A DNA stretch of 64,000 bases. It comes from Neorhizobium galegae (GTDB lineage: Bacteria; Pseudomonadota; Alphaproteobacteria; Rhizobiales; Rhizobiaceae). The stretch covers positions 930,001 through 994,000 of the forward strand of contig NZ_JAGIPH010000001.1 of assembly GCF_017877135.1 (NCBI RefSeq), in the 5' to 3' direction. The translations under genes were made by a program, and so were the position numbers. The notes under the pieces are model-generated. The model did no database searches and was not told the DNA's origin. It was given only the letters and a program-made list of their open reading frames with translations. This document shows, one piece after another, positions 29,499-38,938 of the stretch (positions are counted from its first letter, which is position 1; every line of letters begins with the position of its first letter).

Positions 29499-31043
29499 TT
29501 ACCTCTTGAGGTTGACCAGCGTTTCCAGAAGTTCGGAACCGGTCTGGAAGACCTTCGAATTGGCCGTGTAGTTACGCTGGGCCTGGATCATCTCGGTCAG
29601 TTCCTCGCCGATATCGACGTTGGAATCTTCCAGTGCCCCCGACAGGATCTCGCCGTAGCCGCTGCTGCCGGCATAGCCCATGACGATCACGCCGGAATCA
29701 TTGCTCTGCGTGTAGACATTGCCGGCTGCCGGATTGAGGTTGTTGGGGCTCTGCACCATGGCCATGGCAATGCGGTAGGAGGGAATGGACTGCCCGTTCT
29801 TGTAGAGAATGGAGACGATGCCATCCTTGCCGATCTCGATCTTGTCGACCGAGCTTGCGCCCTGGCCGTTGATATTGCCGGTGATCGAGTAGTCGGCGCC
29901 CTTCTGCGAAATGTTTGCCACATCGATGGTGAGGCCACTCAGCGTTGCGCCGGCGATCGACTGGCTCGTCGTGGTGACGGTGGTCGGGCTCAGCAACTGC
30001 CCGGTGCTATTGAACGAAAGCTCGTAGCCGGTGCCGTTGCCGTTGGAGGAGCCGATGACGGAGGAGACACCGGTGCCGCTCGCCAGACCGCTCAGGCTGA
30101 CGGTGAGCGCACCGAGCAGGCCGTTTGCCGTCGTCGTCATGGTGGCGGCGCTGGTCAGCACGCCGGCGGCGTCGAAGGTGAGCGACGAGGTGCCGATCGA
30201 CGTCGTGCCGTCAAGCACTTCCAGGTCCCAGCCGGCCGCCGTCTTGGTGTAGTTGTAGTTCAGCGTATGGGCAGCGCCCGCGCTGTCATAGGCGACCGAC
30301 TTGGTGGAATAGGTCGCACCCGTGGCAGCCGCGGCATAGAGATTGCCGGTAACGGCCGCCGTCGTCGATCCGGATGGCACCTGGCCGGTGACCGAGATGC
30401 CGTTATACTGGATGTCGAGCGTCCAGGAGTTTTCCGAGGCCTTGGTGTAGACGAGGTCGAGGGTTCTGGAATTGCCCTGCGAGTCATAGGCGACGAGCGA
30501 GGATTTCTTCGTGTAGCCGACCGCTTCATTGCCCGGCAGGTTGCCGGAGACGGAGCCTGCGCTCGAGGGGGTGGACTTCAGTCCGCCGGCAGCGACATTG
30601 ATCTCGGTCAGGCCTTCGAAGCCGTTGATGACGATCGTCGGATCTTCGGTCGAGGAATAGGGATAGCCCATCAGCGTGAAGCCGGCCGCGTTCTGCAGCG
30701 AGCCGTTGTCCTGGATCTCGAAATTGCCGGCGCGCGTCAGGTAGTCTGCGCCATCGCTGCCCTTGACGATGAAGAAGCCCTCGCCATTGATGGCAAGATC
30801 GGTCGAGGAGGTCGTGTAGGAGAACGATCCCTGATCGTTGATCGAGTAGCGAACCGTGGTGTTCACGCCGCCCGAATTGTAGGAGCCGTTCGACGACGGC
30901 AGGATCATCGATGAAAACTGCGTCGACGACTTCTTGTAGCCGACCGTGCTCGAATTGGCGATGTTGTCGGATACGGTCCCCAGGAGGTTCGCCTGGGCGT
31001 TCATTCCCGACACCCCGGTCCGCATCGTTCCGTAAAGACTCAT
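29499..31043 (-). CDS. flgE: Flagellar hook protein FlgE, enlarged
   Basis: The hook subunit begins with SLYGTMRTGVSGMNAQANLL and ends with the helical EELTEMIQAQRNYTANSKV block, both diagnostic of FlgE. At 514 residues it is about 100 longer than many alphaproteobacterial hook proteins. The extra length includes two related segments, residues about 163-212 and 229-277, sharing the SGNL/TGNL, VAYDS-G and YTK patterns. The central part is rich in Ser, Thr and Gly. Upstream (31044-31268) lies the rem terminator. Confidence 0.93.
   Translation of the reverse strand: MSLYGTMRTGVSGMNAQANLLGTVSDNIANSSTVGYKKSSTQFSSMILPSSNGSYNSGGVNTTVRYSINDQGSFSYTTSSTDLAINGEGFFIVKGSDGADYLTRAGNFEIQDNGSLQNAAGFTLMGYPYSSTEDPTIVINGFEGLTEINVAAGGLKSTPSSAGSVSGNLPGNEAVGYTKKSSLVAYDSQGNSRTLDLVYTKASENSWTLDIQYNGISVTGQVPSGSTTAAVTGNLYAAAATGATYSTKSVAYDSAGAAHTLNYNYTKTAAGWDLEVLDGTTSIGTSSLTFDAAGVLTSAATMTTTANGLLGALTVSLSGLASGTGVSSVIGSSNGNGTGYELSFNSTGQLLSPTTVTTTSQSIAGATLSGLTIDVANISQKGADYSITGNINGQGASSVDKIEIGKDGIVSILYKNGQSIPSYRIAMAMVQSPNNLNPAAGNVYTQSNDSGVIVMGYAGSSGYGEILSGALEDSNVDIGEELTEMIQAQRNYTANSKVFQTGSELLETLVNLKR
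30213..30557 (-). repeat. Internal domain duplication in flgE
   Basis: Two consecutive protein segments encoded at 30408-30557 and 30213-30359 align. Each has a GNL start, a K-S-x(0-2)-VAYDS-x-G core, a TL-x(4)-YTK stretch and a Trp followed by L-[DE]-[IV]. The similarity is at protein level; at DNA level the copies have diverged. Confidence 0.55.
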
Positions 31044-31177
31044 ATCAAAATCCCCGTATTGCCTATGGTGTGGACACTAGATGACGGGCCTTGCGTGAAG
31101 CTGTCTGTTCTCACCTTTTGAGCGGCAGCTCGTCGCGCGGCCTGCCGGAGTGTTGCTGAGGGCTTTCATAAGCCAGA

Positions 31178-31215
31178 CAAAATACAACCCCGGAAACCGA
31201 CGTCGATTTCCGGGG
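31178..31215 (-). terminator. Rho-independent terminator of rem
   Basis: CCCCGGAAA and TTTCCGGGG form a 9-bp stem at 31188-31215. On the minus strand it is followed by TTGTATTTTGT. It lies 54 bp past the rem stop and separates rem from flgE. Confidence 0.75.
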
Positions 31216-31268
31216 TCATATATGGCTAATCACGGATGAAGAGGGGCCGGCGTGCCGGTGGAACTGTC

Positions 31269-31940
31269 TCAGTTCCAGTCGATGCAGTAGCCGAGGAAGC
31301 GTTTGGAATCGACCGGGTCGAAACCGAGCTTCTTGCGCAGTTTCTTGCGCAGCTTGCTGATGTGGCTTTCCACGACGTTTTCTTCGACTTCCTCGTCGAA
31401 GATGCCATAGATCGCGTTGAAGATCTGGGTCTTGGAAACGCGACGGCCACGGTTGGCGACCAGATATTCCAGGATGCGGCGCTCGCGGCGCGGCAAGGGG
31501 AAGATGTCGCCTTCGATTTCCGGATCGCGACCATCGGAAAACACCCGGATGGGGCCGATGTCGGTGAAATTGGAGATCGCCTTCAGGCGGCGGCGGATGG
31601 CCGCTGCCCGTGCCAGGATCTCGCGTGGGTGAACCGGCTTGCGCACCACATCGTCGACGCCGCTGTCAAAGAGGGCAAGCGTTGCTTCCAGCGAATGCTG
31701 ATCGCTGACCGCAATCACCGGCGCCATCGAACGATCGCGGATGGCCCGCGGCAGTTCGAGCGAGCGCCCGGTCTGGCCGATCAGGAAAGCTTCCACGGCG
31801 TCAAGATCCGTGTCTGCCGCCGTTGCGACCCATTCCCCGAATTCCTTCGGATCAAACCCTGTCGAGGGAACTCCCTCGCGTCCAAACAGTGAGGTGTAAC
31901 CCTCTTTAACAAGCTCACGCTCATCAACCACTACGATCAT
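31269..31940 (-). CDS. rem: OmpR-family motility regulator Rem (pseudo-receiver)
   Basis: Growth-phase regulator of motility genes in rhizobia, 223 residues. Residues 1-115 form a receiver-like domain that keeps an acidic pair (Asp6, Glu7), the switch Ser79 and Lys101. The position expected for the phospho-accepting Asp (about 52, in DAVEAFLIG) is not acidic, so control by phosphorylation is unlikely. Residues about 128-222 are the winged-helix DNA-binding domain ([20 protein letters not shown], then [15 protein letters not shown]). The gene has its own 282-bp upstream region and its own terminator. Confidence 0.92.
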   Translation of the reverse strand: MIVVVDERELVKEGYTSLFGREGVPSTGFDPKEFGEWVATAADTDLDAVEAFLIGQTGRSLELPRAIRDRSMAPVIAVSDQHSLEATLALFDSGVDDVVRKPVHPREILARAAAIRRRLKAISNFTDIGPIRVFSDGRDPEIEGDIFPLPRRERRILEYLVANRGRRVSKTQIFNAIYGIFDEEVEENVVESHISKLRKKLRKKLGFDPVDSKRFLGYCIDWN

Positions 31941-31982
31941 TCGTCCGCCTCCGAATCAGTGTGGTGCCTCGATGGAGTATGG

Positions 31983-32040
31983 GTACGAATCGTACGAATC
32001 TTGGACAACTACACGAAGTTAACTATGGTAATTAATAGTT
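31983..32040 (-). promoter_or_regulatory. Repeats in the rem control region
   Basis: GTACGAATC occurs twice head to tail (31983-31991, 31992-32000), which also creates the dyad TACGA-A-TCGTA. A second dyad, AACTAT-8 nt-ATAGTT, follows at 32021-32040 in A/T-rich DNA. These 58 bp lie 43-100 bp upstream of the rem start. They could bind the master regulator VisNR or Rem itself; this is inferred from position. Confidence 0.45.
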
Positions 32041-32222
32041 GCTTAACCCTTATGTCGCGATTTGACCCATATTTAGTGGTTTGCCGTGTGGAAAAACACA
32101 ATTCGCCGGTGGAAAAGTTAACGTCACATAAAGTTGCGCTTGCCCTGCCTCGTTTTGGTCCAACTCACGGCAGGAATCGGCCAGCGTTCTTTTTGATCGG
32201 CGATATCAATTCAAGGTTGTAC

Positions 32223-32786
32223 TCAACCGCAAAATTGCGACGCCGTCGGCGTCCATTTTCCGTAGCCGGTGGCCACCAGATTGGCGATGACACGGCAGAC
32301 ATATTGCTTCTGGGCCGGATCATTGTTGGGGCCGGCATGGTAGCGGGCTACCGCCATGGTCCAGGTCTCGTGCCGGTCATGGAGATTGCGCAGGAATTTT
32401 GCCGCATATTCCACGTTGGTTTTCGGGTCGAACATGGCCCGCATGGAGGCAAAATTCTCGCCGTGGAAGTGATGGTTGATCTGCATGCAGCCGATGTCGA
32501 TGAGCACCTTGCCCTCGCCGCGCGCCGCCTTGAAGGCTTCAAAGGCGGCCATCGGCGTTTCTGGAAACAGCGCCTTGCCCTCGATATTCAGCGCCCAGGG
32601 GTAAAGGCTGCCCTTGCGGCCGGTCTCGGTGAGACCGACCGAATAGAGGATGCCCTCGGGAATGCCGTATTTGGCTGCAGCCGCCTGGATTTCCGTCTCA
32701 CAGGCGCCAGGAGAGACGGCAAGCGCCTCAGAGGTAAAGAAGGTCAGGCCGAGCGCGGTCAGCGCCAGTATCCGTCTGAGGGTCAT
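32223..32786 (-). CDS. Periplasmic lytic transglycosylase of the flagellar locus
   Basis: A 187-residue secreted SLT-fold enzyme. A signal peptide occupies residues 1-23 (ends SEALA). The catalytic Glu is probably Glu54 in GLTETGRKG, followed by IDIGCMQINHHFH and VARYHAGP, which match the family's Gly-Met-Gln and Ala-x-Tyr-Asn/His-x-Gly blocks. It should open peptidoglycan for the rod, supplying the activity missing from the short FlgJ. Its first 59 bases, covering most of the signal peptide, overlap the end of fliK in another frame. Confidence 0.85.
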   Translation of the reverse strand: MTLRRILALTALGLTFFTSEALAVSPGACETEIQAAAAKYGIPEGILYSVGLTETGRKGSLYPWALNIEGKALFPETPMAAFEAFKAARGEGKVLIDIGCMQINHHFHGENFASMRAMFDPKTNVEYAAKFLRNLHDRHETWTMAVARYHAGPNNDPAQKQYVCRVIANLVATGYGKWTPTASQFCG

Positions 32787-34173
32787 TCTCGATCATTCCT
32801 GAAGTGCTGCTGCCCGGCTGGCCGGACGACTGGGCCTGCTGGTCACGGCCTGAGCCGCCTTCGCGGCCGGGGCCGGAACCGGCCGCCTGCTGGCCAAGAT
32901 CCTGGGGCTGTGCCGATACGTCCGTCGCGGCGGCCGGCGCCACCGTGACCGTCACCTGGTCGACGGAGAAGCCCTGGGCGCGCAGCGCGTCGAGGATGCC
33001 GCTCGTATCCTGCGTCAGCTGTTTGTGGGCTGCCCGGTTCTCCACCGTCAGCTGGACATTCAGCGTGTCGCCGACGAGCTTCAGCGTCGCCGTGACGGTG
33101 CCGAGATCGATCGGCGTCATCTGCAGCTTCAGCGTATTGACGACATTGCCGGTGCTCGTCTGGGAGGCCGCGTTGGAGAGTGCCGATCCGGGCTGCATGG
33201 CGCTTGCCCATTCCGGATCACCCGACATTGCTGCCGTGAGCGCTGCACCGTTGATCGACTGGCCAAAGCCGAGGAACCGGCGGGAATCGAGTACCGAGAT
33301 GGTTTCGGCAGCGCCATTGGAGGCGGCCTTCGTCTCGAACGTGGCAGTGCCGTCCCGGCCCGTGCCGATCACCATGTCCATGCTGGCGCCCTTGCCGCGC
33401 GCCGAGGCAAAGCGGAAGGTCCGCTCGTCCATGGCAGCGCCGGAGGCACCGTCATCGTTCGGCAGGACAACCTTCTGGCCTTCGCCGGAAAGGGCCGACA
33501 GCGCATCCGACTTTGCCGTGGCAGCCGCCACGCGCTCGCCTTTGCCGTCGTCGCCCGCCCGCGTGCCCTTCACCGCGGCACCGGCCTGGCGAAGCGCTGT
33601 CAGAGCTTCGCCTGCGCCACCAGTCGTGCCGGGGCCCGCCAGAAGCGTCAGCATCGAGGCAAGCGTGTCGCCGGTCGAGGCTTTGGCCTCGCCTTGCGTC
33701 TCTTGCGCCCCCGCTGCGTCGTCACGCGCGTCGCTCGCCGTTTTCTCAAGATCCTTCAGGCTCTTTCCGCCACGGGCCGCCTTGCCGGAAGCTGTCGCTT
33801 CGACGGTTGCCTTGCCCTGCGTCTCACCGGTGTCGGCGGATGCCTTTTCGGCGTCGATCGACGTGCGCAGTCTGGACTGCAGGGTTTCGCCGGCGCCCGC
33901 CGGCAGGCGCGAGCGGGCAAGCGCTGCGGGGCTGAGGTCCAGTCGCGATTTGGCCGCCCCCTGCTCCTCGCCCGCGGTCTCGCCGTCCGCAGGATGTGCG
34001 GAATTTTCCTCCCCGCCGGCGCGCGCGCTTGGCTGGCGCCCACCCTGATCCAGACTGTCCAGCGCCGAGCCGAAGCCGCCTTCGGCGCCCTCCCCCCGGC
34101 CGCTGCCGGACATTTTGGACGCAGATGCGGCATCGACGGCCGGAGCCCTCGCAGAAACGTCAACAGCAACCAT
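32728..34173 (-). CDS. fliK: Hook-length control protein FliK (MotD)
   Basis: A 481-residue, low-complexity, Ala/Gly/Ser/Glu-rich protein. Only the C-terminal region (about 355-425) looks folded and matches the Flg_hook domain: LKLQMTPIDLGTVTATLKLV, then LTQDTSGILDALRAQGFSV. In rhizobia this gene was first called motD and later recognised as fliK. It acts as a secreted ruler and switches export from hook to filament proteins. It lies three bases after motC. Confidence 0.85.
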   Translation of the reverse strand: MVAVDVSARAPAVDAASASKMSGSGRGEGAEGGFGSALDSLDQGGRQPSARAGGEENSAHPADGETAGEEQGAAKSRLDLSPAALARSRLPAGAGETLQSRLRTSIDAEKASADTGETQGKATVEATASGKAARGGKSLKDLEKTASDARDDAAGAQETQGEAKASTGDTLASMLTLLAGPGTTGGAGEALTALRQAGAAVKGTRAGDDGKGERVAAATAKSDALSALSGEGQKVVLPNDDGASGAAMDERTFRFASARGKGASMDMVIGTGRDGTATFETKAASNGAAETISVLDSRRFLGFGQSINGAALTAAMSGDPEWASAMQPGSALSNAASQTSTGNVVNTLKLQMTPIDLGTVTATLKLVGDTLNVQLTVENRAAHKQLTQDTSGILDALRAQGFSVDQVTVTVAPAAATDVSAQPQDLGQQAAGSGPGREGGSGRDQQAQSSGQPGSSTSGMIENDPQTDTGADRARPDLLYL

Positions 34174-34176
34174 GCT

Positions 34177-35451
34177 TCAATTCTCCCCCTTCAACAGGTC
34201 GTCGATGGCATCAAGCGTCGAACGGCCCCTGTCGACATAGGTCTGAAAAGCTGGATCGAGCTTCGGAGCGCTGCCACCCGGCGTCTTGCCCGGTGCTGCG
34301 GCCTTTCCGGCCCGTTCATCGCCGGAGACGGCGGAAACGGTCTCCCCGCTGATGTCGTTTTGAATATTAGCGTCTTCGTCTTGTCTGAAGCTTTCGGCAA
34401 CAGGCGGGCGCAGAACCTCTTCGGCCACCCGCTGGGCGGCAGCGCGCAGCGCCTTGTCCTGAGGGCTCAGCCTGGCGTCCGGAATATCGGCAAGCGCCTT
34501 GGAGGCATCCTCCACCTTGCCGTTCGGAAGCTTGGCAGCGCCGCTGTAGAGACCGGCCACGGCGCGGTCTCCCTCGGAAATGGCGACGCCACGCGCGCCC
34601 GCCTCGCCGGACGCGAACTGCGCAAGCTTTGCCTTGCCATCGATGGTCGCCTGGCGCGCAATGCGCAGGTAGATCTCGCGGGCCCGGTCGTCATCCATCC
34701 GCTCCAGCGCATTGCGGACATCCTCGTCCGACAGCGCGCCGTAATGGGACACGACGAGGCGCACGAAAAGATCGGCGAACTGGCTGGCATAGGGTGAAAA
34801 GACGAACCGGCGCGCATACTGGCGCGAATAGGTCAGCGCCTTGTCCACCATGCCCAGTTCGACGGTAATGGCGATGGAGCGGCGCAAAGCCGCCTCCTCG
34901 ATAATCGTTCCCGGCGCCGTCAGCCGCGCCCAGTCGTAGAAGGCGAGCGCGTTTTGCGGGGTCTTCGTCACCGTGACATTGCCGGCAATCAGCGCCAGAT
35001 AAGGACCGATCCGCTGGCCGCGATATTCCGGCACCATCTTTTCCATGCCGCCGGCAATCATCGAGCCCTTGCCGGCCAGATATTTGCGCAGCGCATCGGC
35101 CACGCGCGTATCGAAATTGCCCCCCACATCCTTGGAGACCAGAAATTCGAGCGTCGCCGGATTGCCGCCGCTCATGGCATAGATCAGCACGGCATCGACA
35201 TTGCGCGGGTCGTCAAAGACCGTTGGATCGGCGGTGCGCAGGGCACGATCGATGGTCGACAGCATGAAGCGCTGCATCTCGGCGGCCGAATGGTCGCCCA
35301 TCACCACCGTATCCTGCAGGAACTGCAGGGAGCGCAGCATCTGGTAGGGCTGAAGGCCATCGACCGCCTGCTGCGCCAGAGCGCCATGCGGCAGGCCTGC
35401 CAGAAGGAAGGCTGCCGCCAGACGTCTCATCGATGCCCCGTGCTTGCCCAT
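34177..35451 (-). CDS. motC: Periplasmic motility protein MotC
   Basis: A rhizobium-type motor protein of 424 residues that binds the MotB periplasmic part and stabilises the stator. A signal peptide covers about residues 1-26 (ends HGALA-Q). The rest is mostly helical, with an acidic, low-complexity C-terminus (about 335-400). It begins two bases after the motB stop and an AAGG site precedes the ATG. The motB-motC-fliK order is as in Sinorhizobium meliloti. Confidence 0.9.
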   Translation of the reverse strand: MGKHGASMRRLAAAFLLAGLPHGALAQQAVDGLQPYQMLRSLQFLQDTVVMGDHSAAEMQRFMLSTIDRALRTADPTVFDDPRNVDAVLIYAMSGGNPATLEFLVSKDVGGNFDTRVADALRKYLAGKGSMIAGGMEKMVPEYRGQRIGPYLALIAGNVTVTKTPQNALAFYDWARLTAPGTIIEEAALRRSIAITVELGMVDKALTYSRQYARRFVFSPYASQFADLFVRLVVSHYGALSDEDVRNALERMDDDRAREIYLRIARQATIDGKAKLAQFASGEAGARGVAISEGDRAVAGLYSGAAKLPNGKVEDASKALADIPDARLSPQDKALRAAAQRVAEEVLRPPVAESFRQDEDANIQNDISGETVSAVSGDERAGKAAAPGKTPGGSAPKLDPAFQTYVDRGRSTLDAIDDLLKGEN

Positions 35452-35453
35452 GA

Positions 35454-36803
35454 TCAGCCCTTGCCGTCCTGAAGCAGGATCTCGATGCGCCGGTTCTGGT
35501 CGGCCATCGGATCGTCAGGCACCTGCGGGCGCCGGTCTGCGAAGCCGGAAATCTGCTTGACGCGCGTCTCTTCAAGCCCACCCTTGACCAACATGAAATA
35601 GGCGCTGTGGGCGCGCGCCGACGACAGGCGCCAGTTGTCGTTCTGCGGATCGCGGAAGGGCCGCGCGTCGGTATGGCCGCGGATCACCACCTCACCCGGC
35701 CGGCCTTTCAGCAGCCCACCGATCTTTTCCATCGCCAGCACCATTTCGCGGCGCGGCACGGCAGAGCCGAGATTGAACATCGGCGTCTGGCTCTGGTCCG
35801 ACAGCGTCACCAGAACGCCGCCTTCGGCCGGTGTGACGATCAGTCCCTCGGCAAGCTTGCCGGAGACGCCTGCGATCTGGTTCTCGATGGCCTGGCGCAG
35901 CTCGTCGGCCTGCTTCTGCCGGTTGGCAGCGGTCGGCGCTTCGGTGCCCTTCTGATCCGGCTGGAGCGTCGACGGATCGGGCCGCGGCTGGGGAATGGCC
36001 GCGGCAAGCTGCGCTTCGGTGAGCTGCTGGGCTGTATCCGCACCGGCCTTCTGGGACGCGGCGGCGGATGATTTTGCCACCTGCGGCAGATCGTCGGGCA
36101 CGGCCATGTCCGAGACGGTGGCAGTGGATGCGGCAGGCGGCGGCGTCGACGGGGTCTCCTGCGGGGCGGCTTTCGCCTCCACGGTCGGCGCCTTTTCGGC
36201 CGGCGCCTTCTGCTGGCCGTCGGCGCGCGTCACCTGGATCTGCTTGGTCCAGAAATCCGGATCGAAGGGATCGCGGAAGGCCTCGCCGCCATCTGCGCCG
36301 GTGGCGGGACCGGAATTGCTCGCGCCGCCCTCGCCCTTGGCGCTGACATTGGCCTGCTGGCCGACTTCCTGGGCGATTTCGGCCAGAACCGAATAGGGGT
36401 TTTCGAAGAAATCGGCTTCCGAATAATTCGCCTCGTCGCCGGAGCGGGAGGTCTGGTCGTCGCCGGTTGCCGCAGCCGAACCGATCTTGTCGGCGTCCGC
36501 CTTCACCTTCGAGCGCTCCTTCTTTTCCTGGCCCTCCGAGGTCTCGACCGGTTTCGACAGGCCCTTCTTGGCCGGCGTCTCGTCCGACAGCTTGATCGGG
36601 TTGAAATAGCTTGCGACCGACGCCTTGGTTTCCTCGTTGGAGGCATTGACCAGCCACATCACCAGGAAGAAGGCCATCATTGCGGTCATGAAGTCGGCAT
36701 AGGCGATCTTCCAGGCGCCGCCATGGGCACCGCCATGACCGCCGCCATGCTTCTTGACGATGATGATTTCGTTCTTGCCGTGGTGGTGGTTCTGTTCACT
36801 CAT
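35454..36803 (-). CDS. motB: Flagellar stator protein MotB
   Basis: A 449-residue stator subunit. The single membrane helix (about 36-55, [20 protein letters not shown]) contains Asp37, the probable proton-binding residue. A long Pro/Ala/Ser/Glu-rich periplasmic linker (about 75-320) follows, then an OmpA-type peptidoglycan-binding domain with GHTDARPF and NWRLSSARA (about 390-415). The long linker is typical of rhizobial MotB and is where MotC and MotE act. motA, its partner, lies at the right edge of the window. Confidence 0.94.
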   Translation of the reverse strand: MSEQNHHHGKNEIIIVKKHGGGHGGAHGGAWKIAYADFMTAMMAFFLVMWLVNASNEETKASVASYFNPIKLSDETPAKKGLSKPVETSEGQEKKERSKVKADADKIGSAAATGDDQTSRSGDEANYSEADFFENPYSVLAEIAQEVGQQANVSAKGEGGASNSGPATGADGGEAFRDPFDPDFWTKQIQVTRADGQQKAPAEKAPTVEAKAAPQETPSTPPPAASTATVSDMAVPDDLPQVAKSSAAASQKAGADTAQQLTEAQLAAAIPQPRPDPSTLQPDQKGTEAPTAANRQKQADELRQAIENQIAGVSGKLAEGLIVTPAEGGVLVTLSDQSQTPMFNLGSAVPRREMVLAMEKIGGLLKGRPGEVVIRGHTDARPFRDPQNDNWRLSSARAHSAYFMLVKGGLEETRVKQISGFADRRPQVPDDPMADQNRRIEILLQDGKG

Positions 36804-37438
36804 CCCAACACCTTCTTCAGGCTGGCCGCCCAGGCGGACATACGCGTCACGAGAACAGCCTCATCAATATCAACGGAAATATCGAGATCCGGCGCCTCGA
36901 CATGGCGAAGCTGCGGAGCATCTTCGCCGAGCGCCTGTTTCAAAAGATTAAACATCGGCTCCGGGCCGTGGACGGAGAGGCTTGCGGCCGCATTTGCGCC
37001 AAGCGCCTGACGGATCATCAGCGCCAGGTCCTCGACGGCCTTTTGCGTAAGCACCTCGGTCATCACTGGCGCAAGCACCTGCGCCACCTGGTCACAAAGG
37101 CCAAGCGACAGGGTTTCGACCGTGGTGCGGAAACTTGTTTCGATACGGGCTGCCGCCTGTTCTTCAAGCTGAAGGCGAAGCGCGGCAATCTCGTCTGCAT
37201 GGCGTGCGGCGCTTTCTGCGCGCTCGCTCTCCCAGAGCGCCATGATCTCGGCTCGGCCGGCCTCCTCGCCCTCGGCGCGTGCGATAGCCCTTTCCGCCTC
37301 CACGTCGACGGCAGGTTCGCTTGGGGCAGGATCGAAGGAAAACGGGCTGTCGTCCTCCTCTTCGATCAGGCTTGGCATCACCGGCACGCTCACCGGCGCG
37401 CCGAAATCCTTGAGATAGCGTGCAAGCGGCGCCGTCAT
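36800..37438 (-). CDS. FliH-like flagellar assembly protein
   Basis: A 212-residue acidic protein with an Ala/Glu/Arg-rich coiled coil (about 65-120, [20 protein letters not shown]) and a C-terminal alpha/beta part (about 130-210). This is the plan of FliH, the regulator of the FliI ATPase, and no other fliH candidate is seen in the window. The identification rests on architecture and position. It overlaps motB by four bases. The 241 bp upstream probably hold the promoter for this gene and motB-motC-fliK. Confidence 0.5.
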   Translation of the reverse strand: MTAPLARYLKDFGAPVSVPVMPSLIEEEDDSPFSFDPAPSEPAVDVEAERAIARAEGEEAGRAEIMALWESERAESAARHADEIAALRLQLEEQAAARIETSFRTTVETLSLGLCDQVAQVLAPVMTEVLTQKAVEDLALMIRQALGANAAASLSVHGPEPMFNLLKQALGEDAPQLRHVEAPDLDISVDIDEAVLVTRMSAWAASLKKVLG

Positions 37439-37679
37439 GCGCGCGTCTCCGCGTGTCTGTGGAAGGATCGAAAATTCGCCAAGGCGATCATGACACTGTC
37501 CCGATTGAGTCCCGATGCACGAGGCCTGTCATAAGACAAAGAACGTGAATATATTGGGCGCGTGAATATACGGAAACTTTAGGCCGCCAAACTTGCGCGA
37601 GGATGAAGATGCCGGGCAACGACAGGCGGTCGCAACCCGGCACGGTGTTTTGACAAAGGCTGTTGCCGCGCCGGAACGC

Positions 37680-38648
37680 TTACTGCTTGAACAGCTGGAG
37701 AATGTTCTGGGCGTTGGTATTGGCAATCGACAGCGCCTGGATGCCGAGCTGCTGCTGCGTCTGCAACGCCTTGAGGCGGGTCGATTCCTCGTTCATGTCG
37801 GCATCTACCAGGCGCCCGACACCCTTGTCGATCACGTCGAGAAGGGTCGACACGAACTCATCCTGCATGTTGATGCGGCTGGTGATGGCGCCGAGGGTGG
37901 CGGCCGAATCCGTCAGCTCCTGCATCATCGCCTCGACGGCCTTCAGCATGCCGGCCAGATCATCGCTCGTGGTCGTGTTGTCGAGCGAGATTTCAGCACC
38001 GGTGCCCATCAGGGTGGAACCGGCGTTCAGCAGGTAGTAATTGGCGACCGTCGTGCCAGCCGTGCCGTTCGGCTGGGTGACCGACCAGTCCTTGGTCAGC
38101 ACGCCGCGACCGGCGCTGTGGGTATCGATCATCACCGAGCCGGCTGCGTCATAGGCAAGCGTCGTCAGAGACACGGCGCCGTCGGCCGCGCGGTTGAACG
38201 AGGCAACGATGTTTTTCACCGATGCACCGGTGGTCGCGGTGTTGTACAGCCAGTTTTCGCCGGAGAACGAGGCCGATTCCGCAATCGAGGCCAGCTGGTT
38301 CTTCAGCTCGGTCAGTTCCTTGTTGATCTTCGTCTTGTCGACGCCGGGCTCGGATGCGGCGACGATCTTGCTCTTGATCTCGTCGACGACGGAGATCGCC
38401 GATTCAAGACCCGTATAGGCCGTGTCGGTCTTTGCAGCGCCAAGGCCCAAGGCGTCCTGAACGGTGCCGAGCGCCTTGTTGTCGGAACGCATGGTGGTGG
38501 CAATCGACCAGTAGGCGGCATTGTCTGCTGCCGTTTCCACGCGGTAGCCGGATGAAATCCGGTTCTGCACCGTTTCCATGTCTTTGTTGATCGAACGAAG
38601 CGTCTGGAGCGCAGCCATTGCGCCGGTGTTGGTGATGATGCTGGTCAT
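37680..38648 (-). CDS. fla: Flagellin (divergent paralogue)
   Basis: A 322-residue flagellin with conserved terminal helices: the N-terminal TSIITNTGAMAALQTLRSIN and the C-terminal ALQTQQQLGIQALSIAN. The centre (about 135-225) differs strongly from that of the other two flagellins here, with a longer Thr/Ala/Gly-rich stretch (ATTGASVKNIVASFNRAADG). It may be a minor filament component. Its leader has the hairpin element common to all three flagellin genes. Confidence 0.93.
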   Translation of the reverse strand: MTSIITNTGAMAALQTLRSINKDMETVQNRISSGYRVETAADNAAYWSIATTMRSDNKALGTVQDALGLGAAKTDTAYTGLESAISVVDEIKSKIVAASEPGVDKTKINKELTELKNQLASIAESASFSGENWLYNTATTGASVKNIVASFNRAADGAVSLTTLAYDAAGSVMIDTHSAGRGVLTKDWSVTQPNGTAGTTVANYYLLNAGSTLMGTGAEISLDNTTTSDDLAGMLKAVEAMMQELTDSAATLGAITSRINMQDEFVSTLLDVIDKGVGRLVDADMNEESTRLKALQTQQQLGIQALSIANTNAQNILQLFKQ

Positions 38649-38674
38649 GGAGGAGTGCCCCTGGCGTTTCTAAA

Positions 38675-38700
38675 GGGACATACCGGAGGCTTGGCCGGTA
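38675..38700 (-). promoter_or_regulatory. Shared flagellin leader element (copy 1)
   Basis: GGGACA next to TACCGG, 8 nt, CCGGTA. On the coding (minus) strand it reads as a TACCGG hairpin followed by TGTCCC, 27 nt before the start codon. Similar elements precede the other two flagellins. It is a candidate FlbT target or mRNA-stability hairpin. Confidence 0.5.
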
Positions 38701-38867
38701 ACGCGCGATCAGCATCATGCTCGCTGCCTGGGCTTGCGGCCACAGTCAGCTCGGCGTTCTTGAAGCGGGAGCGCTGGTGCGGGAAAGGCACGCAACGCCC
38801 GTGTCTTGACGCCTATTAGAGATGTCGAAACCTGTGCGAGGCTGGATTGGGCGGCCCAGAACGCAAA

Positions 38868-38892
38868 AAGGCCGCGAGAGGGGCGCGGCCTT
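38868..38892 (-). terminator. Terminator of the second flagellin gene
   Basis: AAGGCCGCG and CGCGGCCTT form a perfect 9-bp stem with a 7-nt loop, followed on the minus strand by TTT. It is 47 bp past the stop at 38939. The flagellin genes therefore have separate transcription units. Confidence 0.8.
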
Positions 38893-38938
38893 GATGAAAG
38901 CTTTGAAAGGATCCGGAAGGCTCCTTTGACGTCCGGTC

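Noticed and set aside
33025..34797. 590-codon open frame on the plus strand
   Set aside because: It is antisense to fliK and motC. No start signal or domain.
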